Positions 29,100-39,428 of a stretch of 64,000 nt of DNA are shown here, one piece after another; position 1 is the first letter of the stretch, and each line of letters starts with the position of its first letter. This DNA comes from Micropterix aruncella (taxonomy: Eukaryota > Arthropoda > Insecta > Lepidoptera > Micropterigidae), in assembly GCA_944548615.1 (NCBI GenBank), contig OX155978.1:6582609-6646608 (forward strand), read 5' to 3'. The notes beneath the pieces are model-generated. The model did not search any database. It worked only from the letters and a program-made list of their open reading frames with translations, and was not told where the DNA came from. Both the position numbers and the translations under genes were made by a program.

Positions 29100-32000
29100 A
29101 TTGTGGTATATAAAACGTGGTATATAAAACAGATGATAGCGACGCTGCACGTCAGTGTCTTAAACCGTCGCAAGGAGTCACGGACAGAGTTGAACCTCAC
29201 ATGTCCCTTGACTCCACATCTGCCCGTAGTTTGTCACCCGACCGGTCTCCTCTACCCGCGCAAATCGTATCCTTCCCTCCTCTAAAATTCCCTTCACTTG
29301 CGAAAGAGGACTGGGAATTTCATAATAATAATTTAACTTCTATTCTTGACCACTCTGTGAACCGTAATGCCCCTGCCAGCGTCCAGCTGTCATCCTTCCA
29401 GGTGGCGGTCCATGAATACTTCTCGGGTGTTGACCCAAAATCTACCCATGTCGACCCGGTTCACAGAGAAAACGCATTTAAGGCAAAGCTCCGTAGGCAA
29501 AAGCGGCTACTTCGTCGCCAGTTACGTGAAGCCAAGAAAGCCGGGGATAAAGCCCTCTGCCACAACTTCTCGCGCGCGTACCGCTCTATACTAAAACTCA
29601 TACAGAGCGTAGCAACGCAAAACGACAAGCGCAAGGCAGCATTTCTCAAATCCAAAGAGGAAGCCCGGTTCGACAAAAACCGTTTTAACTACAGCAAAAC
29701 AGTTTTGTCTGCCGCCAAGGGAAAAATCCAAATCCCGGAAGATATGGCCACGGAATACTTTTCGACCACGTATGAGGACCCAATGCGGCTCCATAATTAC
29801 AGCCCTCCGCCGGGCATTACACCTCCGCCCCTGCCTACGGTAGCTTTTGCTTCTCAACCTCCATCACTAGATGAGATTCTTAATCAAGTAAAGAGGAAGC
29901 CGTCGGGCTCTACTCCGGGTCCCGATGGTATTCCCTATTTAGTATACAAAAAATGCCCCTGCCTTCTGCAATATTTAGGATCCATCTTCCGAAATATATG
30001 GAATAGCGGTGTAGTCCCACAGAATTTTGGCCGAGCGACAGTCATCTTAATTCCGAAGGTCCCAGTTTGCACCGGACCAAAGGACGCTCGGCCCATTGCT
30101 CTCACAGACACTGTGGCCAAAATCTTTTTTAGCATAGTCCACACGAGGATGAGCGAATTCATGCACCGGAATGAGTACCTTGGAGTATCAGTTCAAAAAG
30201 GCTTCATGCGCGGCGTCTCGGGCTGCCTCGAGCACAACTCTCTCCTGGCTGCTGCCATCAAGGATGCGAGACAGCACGAACGCCAAATCAATGTATGCTG
30301 GCTCGACCTAGAGAATGCCTTTGGGTCAGTCCGACACAGTCTCCTCCACTTTGCACTCCGCTGGTACAACTTCCCACCAGTCGTGCGTGACATTGTAGCC
30401 TCCTACTACAACTGTCTGACTTTCCATGTTAAAACGCAAGAATGGACTACCCGCTCTATACCATATTCAATTGGACTATTTCAGGGCTGTTGCCTCTCCC
30501 CGACGATTTTTAATATAGTTTTTAATATACTTCTGGAAAGCCTGAGCCAGTTTGACAGGAAGTGGGGCTACCGTTTTAAAACAGACGGCCAATACACCTC
30601 GTCGTGCCTCGCTTTTGCCGACGACCTAACTTTCATTACCAGAAGCCCCAAGCAGCTTTCCCTGCTATTACAGAAAGTGGAGCTTTTCTGCGACTGGTCA
30701 GGCTGTATAAAAGTGAAGCCCTCCAAATGTTTTTGCCTTGGACTCGCCCGCATGGGCACAAAATTTACATCCTATGACCCCAAATTGGTCTATAAGGGCT
30801 CTAATATCTCCCTTATAGACCCAAACAATCATTTCAAATTCCTCGGCAGAAAAATCACCCATCAGGGAAAAGACGTCTCGGGCGATCATGTTATAGAGCA
30901 TTTCAAAAGTTGCCTGGCGAAAATAGATGCCTTGCTAATTTCTGGCCCTCGTAAGGCCTGGATCTATGACAATTATCTAACGTCACATTTGTCATGGCCC
31001 TTTCTTATTTACGATTTTACCAAAACCCAACTGTCCCGTCTAGATGCACTGGTGACAGCTAGTTTAAAATCCTGGCTGTCCTTAGCCAAACCAGCTGACC
31101 CCTCGACTCTCTTCAGGTCCAAACAAAATTTTGGGCTAGCGCTTAAACTGCCCTCTCTGCTCTACGCCAACTCCAGAATAACCAAAAATTCGATTCTGTG
31201 CAATTCCAAAGATCCGGCAATATCGAAGCACGTAATAAGTGGCTGTAGTGATTCAAATGAACTACAAGCCCGCGTAGACTTCCACAAAAGGTTCCTTACT
31301 GGAATCAGCCAGAATGGCACTGGTCTGGGGTATGGCAGTACAACCACGAGCGACGTGGACTTGAAGAAGTCTCTTTTGCGGGGAGATTACGACAGCAAGA
31401 GTATGGCTCATGCTATTGGCCTTCAATGCCAGAATGATTGGACAACAATTGGTGACTTTTGCATTCCGCCTCCAATGCACTGGAAGGTAATGCTCTATGA
31501 CTGGACGCCAGAGATGCTGAAATTTTATTTGAATGCCTTTCAGCATACACTTCCAGACCCCAGTAACCTCGCTCGTTGGAGCTTTGCCGAGGATAGTTCT
31601 TGTCCCCTCTGTAGCAATACCCCTTGCACAGCTAGGCACATTCTAGCTGGCTGCAAGGTGGCCTTAGATCAAGGACGGTACACTTACCGCCATGACAAAG
31701 TTCTCGCTGTTATTCGCGAGGTAATTAGTCTCTCAGTGGCTCGTGCCAACAAGGGTTTGACAGTATCCTCCAAACCCCCAATACAGTTTGTGCGGGATGG
31801 CTCTAAAGGCAAAAAACATTTAACTACAAAACCTTTCTCAATAATCGAGAAAGCTACAGATTGGATTCTGGAGGTTGATTCGGTCTCTAAGCAGTATAAA
31901 TTCCCTGAAAGTCTCGGATGCACAGCCCTCCGTCCAGATATAACTCTTTACTCTCTATCTCGGAAGGTGGCTCTTATCGTAGAATTAACTGTTCCATGGG

Positions 32001-32425
32001 AATCAAATATCCCAAAAGACCACGAGTACAAATTAAATAAATACCATGATCTTGCAAATGCCGTAACCCGGAACGGCTTCACTGTTCACCTTCACGCGGT
32101 GGAAGTTGGCGCTCGTGGCCTGCCAGCTAAATCTCTATTTCACCTCTTTAAAGATCTTGGCCTTTCCAGAAAAATAATCAACTCTTTCTTAGAAAAATTA
32201 TCTAAAACTGCGATTTGCGCATCTCAAATTCTATGGCTTCGAAGGGGGAGTGAATGGGTGGCAAGGTGAACGCTCACATGTGGCAAGACAGCTGTCCTAA
32301 ACCTACCACAGCCGGTTCGTAAGTCCGGAATCCACTGCTCACCCCCCAGAAGTGTAAAAAAAATAGTATTATGATGGGCCCGACTCCGGTCGGTGAATTC
32401 CATGGCAGCTCCGTTTGTATTTATT
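29100..32425 (+). mobile_element. RLE-type non-LTR retrotransposon, longest copy
   Basis: Contains the open frame 29117-32269 and a 3' UTR ending CCATGGCAGCTCCGTTTG-TATTTATTATA. The 5' border is not defined: no zinc-finger/Myb N-terminus is seen, so the copy is probably 5'-truncated within its ORF. A Helitron starts at the very 3' end (32431). At least seven relatives lie in this window. Confidence 0.92.
29117..32269 (+). CDS. RT + restriction-like endonuclease polyprotein (R2/NeSL/HERO-like)
   Basis: Uninterrupted for 1,050 codons; the first in-frame ATG is near 29201, and the upstream part is probably read-through from truncation. Order of domains: a basic RRQKRLLRRQLREAKK stretch (residues 130-145), RT motif GSTPGPDGIPYLVYK (about 260), QKGFMRGVSGCLEHN and DLENAFGSVRH (about 396), SIGLFQGCCLSPTIFN, catalytic FADD (about 499), a CPLCSNTPCTARHILAGC zinc motif of CX2CX8HX4C form (about 828), then the PD-(D/E)XK-type endonuclease RPDITLYSLSRKVALIVELT with VPWE and KLNKYHDL (about 938-980). 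This order (RT, CCHC, RLE at the C-terminus) defines the early-branching R2/R4/NeSL/HERO group, as opposed to APE-type LINEs. HERO or NeSL seems the nearest clade, but I could not run a phylogeny. The intact frame points to recent insertion. Confidence 0.93.
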   Translation: MVYKTDDSDAARQCLKPSQGVTDRVEPHMSLDSTSARSLSPDRSPLPAQIVSFPPLKFPSLAKEDWEFHNNNLTSILDHSVNRNAPASVQLSSFQVAVHEYFSGVDPKSTHVDPVHRENAFKAKLRRQKRLLRRQLREAKKAGDKALCHNFSRAYRSILKLIQSVATQNDKRKAAFLKSKEEARFDKNRFNYSKTVLSAAKGKIQIPEDMATEYFSTTYEDPMRLHNYSPPPGITPPPLPTVAFASQPPSLDEILNQVKRKPSGSTPGPDGIPYLVYKKCPCLLQYLGSIFRNIWNSGVVPQNFGRATVILIPKVPVCTGPKDARPIALTDTVAKIFFSIVHTRMSEFMHRNEYLGVSVQKGFMRGVSGCLEHNSLLAAAIKDARQHERQINVCWLDLENAFGSVRHSLLHFALRWYNFPPVVRDIVASYYNCLTFHVKTQEWTTRSIPYSIGLFQGCCLSPTIFNIVFNILLESLSQFDRKWGYRFKTDGQYTSSCLAFADDLTFITRSPKQLSLLLQKVELFCDWSGCIKVKPSKCFCLGLARMGTKFTSYDPKLVYKGSNISLIDPNNHFKFLGRKITHQGKDVSGDHVIEHFKSCLAKIDALLISGPRKAWIYDNYLTSHLSWPFLIYDFTKTQLSRLDALVTASLKSWLSLAKPADPSTLFRSKQNFGLALKLPSLLYANSRITKNSILCNSKDPAISKHVISGCSDSNELQARVDFHKRFLTGISQNGTGLGYGSTTTSDVDLKKSLLRGDYDSKSMAHAIGLQCQNDWTTIGDFCIPPPMHWKVMLYDWTPEMLKFYLNAFQHTLPDPSNLARWSFAEDSSCPLCSNTPCTARHILAGCKVALDQGRYTYRHDKVLAVIREVISLSVARANKGLTVSSKPPIQFVRDGSKGKKHLTTKPFSIIEKATDWILEVDSVSKQYKFPESLGCTALRPDITLYSLSRKVALIVELTVPWESNIPKDHEYKLNKYHDLANAVTRNGFTVHLHAVEVGARGLPAKSLFHLFKDLGLSRKIINSFLEKLSKTAICASQILWLRRGSEWVAR

Positions 32426-32430
32426 ATATA

Positions 32431-33322
32431 TCTATATATATAAAACAAAGTCGGGTTTCTTCGAACACTTATAACTCGAGAACGGCTGGACCGATTTTCA
32501 TGGTTTTTGATTTGTAGTATTTGTCTCCTTCTCGAATAGCAGAATAACTATTAAAAACGAAAATTGAAAAGTTGGCAAAAAATTAAAATTAAAGAAAAAC
32601 ATTCTCCCATACTAAATGTAAAACCGTGTTTTTCTGATGGTCAGTTGTATGTGGCATGTTCACGTGTGGGAAAATCTTTCGCTTTATTTGTTCTTGCGCC
32701 TGATAAAAAAACAAAAAATGACATATATCACAAGGTGCTTCAAGGAAGAGAATTAAACCGAGTGCATCCCATGCTGCACAATAGATAAATAGTTTAATTC
32801 AATCATGTCTTGCTGACACGCGTTTGATATACCTACTTAATTTTTGTACTTTTATATTTCTTTTTTGTGTTATAATCTTAATAAAGTAGTGAACTTAACC
32901 CGTTGAGTATGAGTCAACCAAATCTAGTCGCGAAACAATTATCCGTTGAGTACGAGTCGACAAAATCTGGTCGCGCGTTTTTTTCACTTCTTTGACGTTC
33001 TCATATTTATTCATAATTATCTAATTGTTTTACAAAATGATATTTCAATATTCTATATTCGAAATTTCAATGCAATCATTGTGCAGTTGTTCTTTTTATG
33101 ATTGGTGTTGTAGTTTCGTAGTTATAGTACTTTAAGGTCGATGTCGCCGAAAATCCTGCAAAAGAGACAGATGCATCCATGAAAATATCCATTTACTCCA
33201 AGGGTTAATATTTATTTTATATTCATTGTATTATTTTCATTAAATCATAAATTAAGTTCAGCTAATCGGTAAAACGACATTCATTGACTGTTAGGCAGTA
33301 CGAAGTTCGCCGGGACAGCTAG
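32431..33322 (+). mobile_element. Helitron, deletion derivative, with MITE inside
   Basis: Starts TCTATATATATAAAACAAAG after an A and ends GCCGGGACAGCTAG before a T: the TC...CTRR termini and A/T target of Helitrons. An internal frame near 32610-32785 encodes DGQLYVACSRVGKSFALFVL and KKTKNDIYHKVLQ, the C-terminal end of the Helitron PIF1-like helicase. The Rep part and most of the helicase are absent. A TTAA MITE (32895-33208) sits in the 3' half. Confidence 0.92.
32895..33208 (-). mobile_element. TTAA MITE family 1, inside the Helitron
   Basis: TTAA at 32895-32898 and 33205-33208, ends CCCGTTGAGTATGAG and CATTTACTCCAAGGG; reverse orientation relative to the 6.6-kb copy. Confidence 0.9.
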
Positions 33323-33464
33323 TATCAAAATATATTAAAACAACATCCCCACTCAGGGGTTAATGTTATTTTAAAATATTTAAAAAATAAAAGCAAATTC
33401 ATAGAAAAAAGGAAGTTTATATTTCGCACAGCGCACTTAATGCTATTTTATGTTTGTCGTTTAG

Positions 33465-33557
33465 CTGGACTGCTGAATCAAACGAATCAAGAATCCTCAC
33501 CTGATGAGCTGATCATGCAGAACAATAAAGTTGCACTAAGTGACAGTCCACTCGGAG
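33465..33557 (+). CDS. Ehbp1: Ehbp1 coding segment 8 (linker)
   Basis: Acceptor GTCGTTTAG|CT at 33464/33465 and donor GGAG|GTTAGA at 33557/33558. The frame reads GLLNQTNQESSPDELIMQNN then KVALSDSPLG. Phases fit both neighbours (one base in from segment 7, one base out to segment 9). It is a polar linker, probably disordered. Confidence 0.8.
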
Positions 33558-33627
33558 GTTAGAAAATATACATTATTTTTTGTTGGTAAATAGTCGGCAG
33601 TATTGATATAAGAAAGTGTCACTTGTC

Positions 33628-33855
33628 CCAGGGAGTTAGGGAGTAACTCTTGCCATCTTATCTCCAATGGGATGAAATGCAAAGACTTAAGGATAAACAC
33701 GATCCACAGTTAAAGTACGACAATAGCCCGTAAGAGTCCCAACGCCTTTCCGAGAGGCACTGGGAAGTGCCAGAAGTGCAACCCAGCTTCTACCAGTTTG
33801 AATTTATTGTGGACTGAGGTGCTCTTTGCCCGACAAGCTCACTTGGGATTAATAG
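33628..33855. repeat. Fb family fragment, diverged
   Basis: AGCCCGTAAGAGTCCCAACG, CGCCTTTCCGAGAGGCACTGG and the following CCAGTTTGAATTTAT match the 17560-17800 part of the compound repeat. Confidence 0.65.
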
Positions 33856-33878
33856 CTCATTTGCTCACTCGTTTATAA

Positions 33879-34849
33879 TAGCTCATTTACACTCTGGTGC
33901 GAGGCGAGGCGCGGGACGAAGCGCGAGACGAGAGTGTGAACGGGCACCCGCGTCTCGCCTCGCGCCTCGTCTCGCCGCTTGCGGCGATCGCGTTGGGAGC
34001 GGTTTTTTGGGCACGACTCAAAGGACCTCGCGACGAATAGTCGGGGAGCTAGCGACAAAAAAGCGCGACTTTTGGAAAAGCTGATACTTTCAGATCAGAC
34101 AGTATTTTGGCCATAGAATGCCGGGTTACATTCATTCAACAGGCCAGATTTCGGGACGCCAGCAGGCATGCTAGGAAAGATTTTATTTTAATTAGAACCC
34201 CTAAAGTGTTTTGGAAAAGCTGAATAATACCATTATATTGCATGGCACAGTAGACCGATACGTCATAGACGATGCGTGACATGTATGGAGATGCTGACAC
34301 CATGCGTTCGATTATGAAGCAGTCTGACCGTATGTTTGAAGTTCTTTATTGCATGAATTTTCTACTGATGAATTTTCAGTAGAAATTTTCAGTAGATCCT
34401 GGGTGAACAGCCGGGCAAAGGATGCCGTGGTCCGTGATAGATTCGGTATACACCGTTTCACCGCTTCGTAAGGGAGAGGACTGCGCAAGAGACCTTGAAC
34501 TCGTAACCAATCGAGAGACTGGAGTAATCTGGTCGCAATTGGAAGTAAGGGCGTGAGTGTAAGCCCGCTGGGTAACACTCCTGGCTATCTCGCGGTTAAG
34601 GCGTTGGCCTCTTACGGGTTTGTGGCGGAGCTTGACGGTGGACTGTTTTGTCCAAGTCTTCTGCGCTCACTCCAGGGAGATAGAACGACTAATCATTGAA
34701 ACTTCCTGAGGTGACGGGATAGCCCGTTGTAGTTGACAACTCTAGTTAGCCCTCACGTGAGTGTAAACTGAAACCCATTTTCCTTCAATCACGCGAGGCA
34801 CGAGACGAGACACAGACTCGAGGCGCAAGGCGAGAGTGTAAATCAGCTA
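33879..34849. mobile_element. TIR element with CGAG/CTCG-rich ends
   Basis: TAGCTCATTTACACTC at 33879 is inverted as GAGTGTAAATCAGCTA at 34849, with TAA on both outer sides (possible 3-bp duplication). Subterminal regions are packed with GAGGCGCGAGGCGAG-type CpG-rich units. The interior (TTGGAAAAGCTGATACTTTC, TTTTGGCCATAGAATGCCGG) recurs in the 51911-53899 element. An Fb arm is inserted at 34385-34745. Confidence 0.75.
34385..34745 (+). repeat. Fb family arm inside the TIR element
   Basis: GGGTGAACAGCCGGGCAAAG through CGCGGTTAAGGCGTTGG to GACGGGATAGCCCGTTGTAG corresponds to the right arm 18446-18793. Confidence 0.88.
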
Positions 34850-34854
34850 TAAGG

Positions 34855-35505
34855 ATAGGCGACGCCAGGCCAACGACTACTCCCCCGGTTATTTGCCGGA
34901 TTGCGCAAACAATTGGCTGACGCTGCACGTTGCGCAAACCGCCCTTTCTCCGAGGCTTTCTCCCGGATCGGAACCTCCGATTCCAACTGTCTACGACTGA
35001 AGTTTACAGGCAGGCACGGTTCACAGCGGCCTGGAATGGACGCCATGAACTCTACTTGCAGCTGTGACCTACATCGTAGACAGTTGGGATCGGTGGTTCC
35101 GGTCTGGGGGAATACATCGGGCGGTTCTGGGCGGTTTGCGCATCGTGTGTTGTTAGCTAATGACTGCACTTCCGGAAAATAACCAGGAGAGTCTATAAAG
35201 GTACGTTTTCTAAGCAGCGAGGGTAGTTGTCGACCTGACGTCATCTATCCATAGAAACGATCCATTGACCACCCGATTCCGTTTGATATTGATAGGCAAG
35301 GGGCACCTCGGTCAACGATAAATTCCAACTGATATACCGCTATCGTCAGGTACAGGCCGCGCAAGCCAATTCGAATCTGTGACCAGACTGGATGATGGAG
35401 GAATCCATCTAGATCTTTTAATAAGGGAGCGATGCTGGCCCGCTGGGTCCTCCTCCCAGTGTTATAGCGTACGATTAGTAATCCAATCGCGTTATACCAA
35501 CACAA
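34855..35505. repeat. Fb family, second subtype with its own inverted repeat
   Basis: GCGCAAACCGCCC near 34934 pairs with GGGCGGTTTGCGCA near 35128, and CCCGGATCGGAACC pairs loosely with GGTTCCGGTCTGGG, so 34860-35190 folds back. The 35245-35400 part (AAACGATCCATTGACCACCC) matches 17800-17900 in reverse. Confidence 0.65.
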
Positions 35506-36179
35506 GAAACAAGAGCGCCATCGAGTTTATTTAAAACGCGAAAAAGAAAAAAATACTATAGGTTAGGTTATGACCGAAAAATAAAAAAACAACCACAGGG
35601 TCGGGGAAAGGATTTAGTTTGTCACTAAATTTGGCAAAACAGAGAATAAACCTTCGCAATTTTAAAATAAAACTACAAATTTAAAGTTAGAAAAACAAGA
35701 TCCTTTAATCAGCAGGTAGTTCCTCCTATCTCCTCTTCAGACATGTGGTACAGACTTCAGACATGTGACATGTGATACGTTTTCCAGTTCAAATGGACAT
35801 CCAGGCGAGAAAAAGTCAGGGCACGGTGGGCCGATTTGTGTAGTCGAATTTACATTTGTAATATAAAAGGCGGCACAGGCAAAAACACGCTGTGACCAAA
35901 AGAACAACCCCCATTACTACAAAACTCGTTTATCTAATTGAATCCCGAAAAGAATTAAACGCTTACCAGAAAATAGGACCTTGTTCACATCACTTTAAAA
36001 TACTGCACTTCAAGTGCCTTCACCGCGGCGGATTATTCCGCTTCTAGCGAGTTTTCAGTCGCCCGGCGCGAGTGAGAAGAACTCTCTCTTGCGCCATCTT
36101 GGAAAAAATGATGCCCCACAATTACTGTGGCTAGGATGGACAGAATGGTCTGCCTGCAGTTATACCAACTTTAGCAGCC
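35506..36179. other. Intron stretch, nothing recognised
   Basis: AT-rich with a TAGGTTAGGTTATGACCG motif; no coding or repeat assignment. Confidence 0.4.
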
Positions 36180-37025
36180 TTACCAATAAACGAGTTGTAA
36201 AATTTATACCTCTGTTATTACTAGGTATAAGAAAATCTGTGACCAATAAACGCGGTATAGCTTACACCACTGATCATCTCGGGTATAAGCATGGAATAGT
36301 GGTACTGGATTTCCATCCGCACTATAACTCCGCTATACCACCCCTAGGCCAGGTATAACAGCGGTTTAACGGAGTATTAACTTAAAAATGGCCGACCGGC
36401 GTAACAGCTGTTTCAAACTGACAGCCGCGGACGTAGAGCTTCTCGTTCGCGAATCGTGCGCTTTCGTTGTAATAGCCGTGTTACGACGAGGATACGCCTT
36501 TTATACTGCTGTGAAATCCTGCGTTTTAGCCGAATAATGGATTTTGTCGACTTGGATGATATGATCGATCTGGATTTATTGGAAGAAATCAAAATGCGTC
36601 GTGATAGGCGACCAAAAATTTACAAATTGCGATACGACCCGTTCGATTTGGATGATTACAATTTTAAAACTAAATATCGTTTCACTAAGCCATACGCCGC
36701 AAGAATCATCGATATCCTGAGAGCTGACCTGCAAAATACCACTATAAATTCGATCAGCATTCGCGTAACAAAACAATGGGCAAGGGCTTTCTGACAACAA
36801 AAAGTGACATTTCATGTGCATTTCATGCCGCTTCAGTTGGCCACACTGCTTCCAAGCGGGCGTTGCCATGCTAGAAATATGACTTGTCTTTGGTTTCAGG
36901 GAGTAGTTATAACCGCGTTATAACTGATTTATTGGTCACGATTTTACAACTTCGTTATAACTCGGCTATACCGGGTATAACAATAACAAGGGTTTAACGC
37001 GGTTATAAGATAATTTTATTGGTAA
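36180..37025 (+). mobile_element. PIF/Harbinger-derived non-autonomous element
   Basis: TTACCAATAAA at 36180 is inverted as TTTATTGGTAA at 37025, followed inwards by CG(A/C)GTTGTAAAAT and its partner ATTTTACAAC. Repeated GTTATAAC and GGTATAA units fill both subterminal regions. A transposase N-terminal exon lies inside. I could not make a clean 3-bp target duplication. Confidence 0.75.
36537..36794 (+). pseudogene. Harbinger (HARBI1-like) transposase N-terminal fragment
   Basis: ATG at 36537 gives an acidic start (MDFVDLDDMIDLDLLEEI), then KIYKLRYDPFDLDDYNFKTK and RFTKPYAARIIDILRADLQN, closely following the RPRVYRPRIDPFE...F..RFRLSK N-terminal pattern of HARBI1-like proteins. It stops at 36792-36794 before any DDE residue. 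It is a truncated gene or a MITE-captured exon. Confidence 0.75.
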
Positions 37026-37449
37026 GAGTGTAGGAGATTTAAAAAAAACTCATAGCAACTCATGTTCACTAAAATAGTAATATTTTATGTAATATTTATT
37101 ACATTTATAAAAATTCTTTTGAACTTGATTTTTTAAGTAAATCTCTTGTTTTTTTGTCATGGCAAGAACACCAGAAGGGTCATTTTTTATTGGGCTGTGC
37201 AATACGGCTATTTCTATTATGACAGATCCAAATGTCAAAGCTTTTAACGATTTTTATTTGTTTTGGAGATTGTTCGGAGATTTTGAACCATGATCCTGAA
37301 ACAACTCAAAAACTGAGTAAGACCAATATAAAAAAAAACACGAGAAATACAAGCGAAACATGTTGCAATGCGTGCAGCATGTTTTTGAAACATAACATGC
37401 AACGCAAATTTGGATTTTTGTTACAGTGTCTTGCTGTAAGGCGTTGAAC

Positions 37450-37605
37450 TCTTAAAGGCTGCTAGCATAGTTTGACTGTGGAATGTGCTATCAACTAAGT
37501 CTTTTACATTCACTCCATGGGAGACAGAATGGCTCAATGTCGTTATAACTCCCTGGCGTGATGGGTATTTCTCCATTGTAATCGACAACCCTCAATGCTC
37601 ATCTC
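37450..37605. repeat. Fb family end fragment
   Basis: ATTCACTCCATGGGAGACAG, ATGTCGTTATAACTCCCTGG and TGTAATCGACAACCC are the outer end of the family; 61085-61195 carries the same end. Confidence 0.65.
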
Positions 37606-37790
37606 AGTCATCAATCAAATCGCAATCGAAGTTGAAGCTTTGGACGTTGGATTTGTAGCATTTGTTGTTGTAATCTTTTACTGCTAAATATATATATATA
37701 TATATATATTTTTTTTTTGGAATTAATAATTCTAAAGTTAATTATTATTATTTGTCGCAAGGTGAGATAATTGGTTTATTTTATTTGCAG

Positions 37791-37909
37791 CAATGCCTGA
37801 CAATAACAATAAGGTATCTGGCGACACATCACCAACGACGCATCAAGATGAAATCTATTCCATGGGCTACGATGACAGTAAAGAGCCTCTAGAAGGAGAA
37901 GATGATAAT
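37791..37909 (+). CDS. Ehbp1: Ehbp1 coding segment 9 (acidic linker)
   Basis: Acceptor TTATTTGCAG|CA at 37790/37791 and donor GATAAT|GTGGGT at 37909/37910. The frame reads AMPDNNNKVSGDTSPTTHQD, then SMGYDDSKEPLEGEDDN. It completes a GCA codon with segment 8 and ends in phase 0. The acidic tail leads into the bMERB domain. Confidence 0.8.
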
Positions 37910-38193
37910 GTGGGTTTCTGTATTGTTTTTTTTTTGATAATAGCCTTTTTCCTTAAAAAAAAGTCTTACGTGGTGAGTCTATCTGTCCGTCCGTCCGTTC
38001 GCACCTGGGTCTCAGCAACTATAAGTTATAGAAAAATGGTTCAATGCAAACGATTTGGTATGGTCCAAAAAGGTTCCCCGCTTTAAATTGTGCAGTTAGT
38101 AATCAAAAAGGATAAACTTTTAGTAAGCGAATTGACCATTCGTAAGCCAACTGAAGAATGAAAATAGAGAAAAATGTATCCTTTTGTTGGCTT

Positions 38194-38864
38194 TTAACCC
38201 TTCGGCTACATAACGACCAAATTTGGTTGCACATCAGAACACCGTTGACTACGTAACGACCAATATTGGCGGCTTGCTCCCGGAGCGCACAGTAATATTA
38301 TTTTCTAATTTGAACGCATCCTAAAATCCATATCAAATATCTCATTATTACCATAGATACATAGACGACTGGTAGAATAATTTCGCACGTCATTTCGCCG
38401 ATATTTCTGGTAAAATTCAATTGTCAAACACCATCTTTTTTTTTTTTCGAGAAATCATCAAAATTTTTATTGGTTTTTATGAGCTAAATTCTAAATATTT
38501 TTGTATGTAAATAAGCAAAACGAAATATTACCTTTGATAGAGAATCTAATATAGATCACGATAATATTTACAACTTCTAAATAGGGTCCGTATTTTTCCG
38601 TAAGACAAGTACAAGTTAGAAATGCCGAGTTTTTTTCACTTTTTCGAATTTCTCATGTTTATTCATAATTATCTAATTGTTTTACAAAATGAGATTTCAA
38701 TATTTTATATACTAAATTTCAATGTAATCATTGCACAGTTATTCTTTTTATGATTGCTATAGTTCCATATTTATAGTACTTTTGTCGAGCGCGGCGATAT
38801 TGCAAGAAATTCCAATAAATTGCCGCGGTCTGCCATGAAGTTATGCCGCTACTCGAAGGGTTAA
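38194..38864. mobile_element. TTAA-flanked MITE, family 2 (663 bp)
   Basis: TTAA at 38194-38197 and 38861-38864. The ends are CCCTTCGGCTACATAACGAC and, inverted, CCCTTCGAGTAGCGGCATAA. Internally it has ACCAAATTTGGT near the left end and the core ATAATTATCTAATTGTTTTA shared with families 1 and 3. Confidence 0.9.
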
Positions 38865-38870
38865 TAACCA

Positions 38871-39150
38871 TTTTTATGTGGGTGAATCAGTACAAGCAAG
38901 GAAGCATCTTTTTATAATAAATTATTAAATAATATTATACAATTATTTTAAAATTACCTTTTATATTCTAAATGATTTAGAACAGTTTGAGGACTGATCA
39001 ACTGTTCATTGACATTGTTATTGGCGTAAGGTCATTGAAGTCAGCGGCCTTGAACGACGTTTAACATTACACAATAGTCGCAAGGTAAGGATACATATAG
39101 CGATGCGCTGTTATTTTTTAACAGAAAAATTGTAATATTTGAGACATTTA
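38871..39150 (-). mobile_element. TA-flanked MITE, partial
   Basis: GGGTGAATCAGTACAAGCA, AAATGATTTAGAACAGTTTG and CTGATCAACTGTT match the 16371-16746 interior in reverse. Both outer ends are lost. Confidence 0.75.
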
Positions 39151-39257
39151 CCACCACAATCAAACAGAGCCTAAAATGTACCTAATAGTTTAAAAAACAG
39201 TAATTTAGAAGAAATCAATACAGAAAAAAAATACAGGTTCTGACTGTTCAAAATATT

Positions 39258-39360
39258 ACTTCTTTCATTTCACATTCCGCTCTAACATAATGCCCTGTCT
39301 TGTTTCTTTTAAATAAATTTCCGATTTTAGTTCACAAAGAAATGCAATCGATCCAAATAT
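39258..39360. repeat. Arm of a foldback MITE (see 63268-63585)
   Basis: TTCATTTCACATTCCGCTCT, ATGCCCTGTCT and TTTAGTTCACAAAGAAATGC match 63493-63590. Only one arm is present here. Confidence 0.7.
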
Positions 39361-39428
39361 AATAATACAATTTTAACCTGTAAAACATACGAGTTTCCCA
39401 CGTATAGTCATATAAATTTATATTCTAG

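Noticed and set aside
29367..31923. Additional frames on both strands inside the 1,050-codon frame
   Set aside because: Overlaps of the long retrotransposon frame with no motifs of their own.
36537..36794. Functional domesticated Harbinger gene
   Set aside because: Stops before the DDE region and is enclosed by element termini; more likely a truncated transposase.
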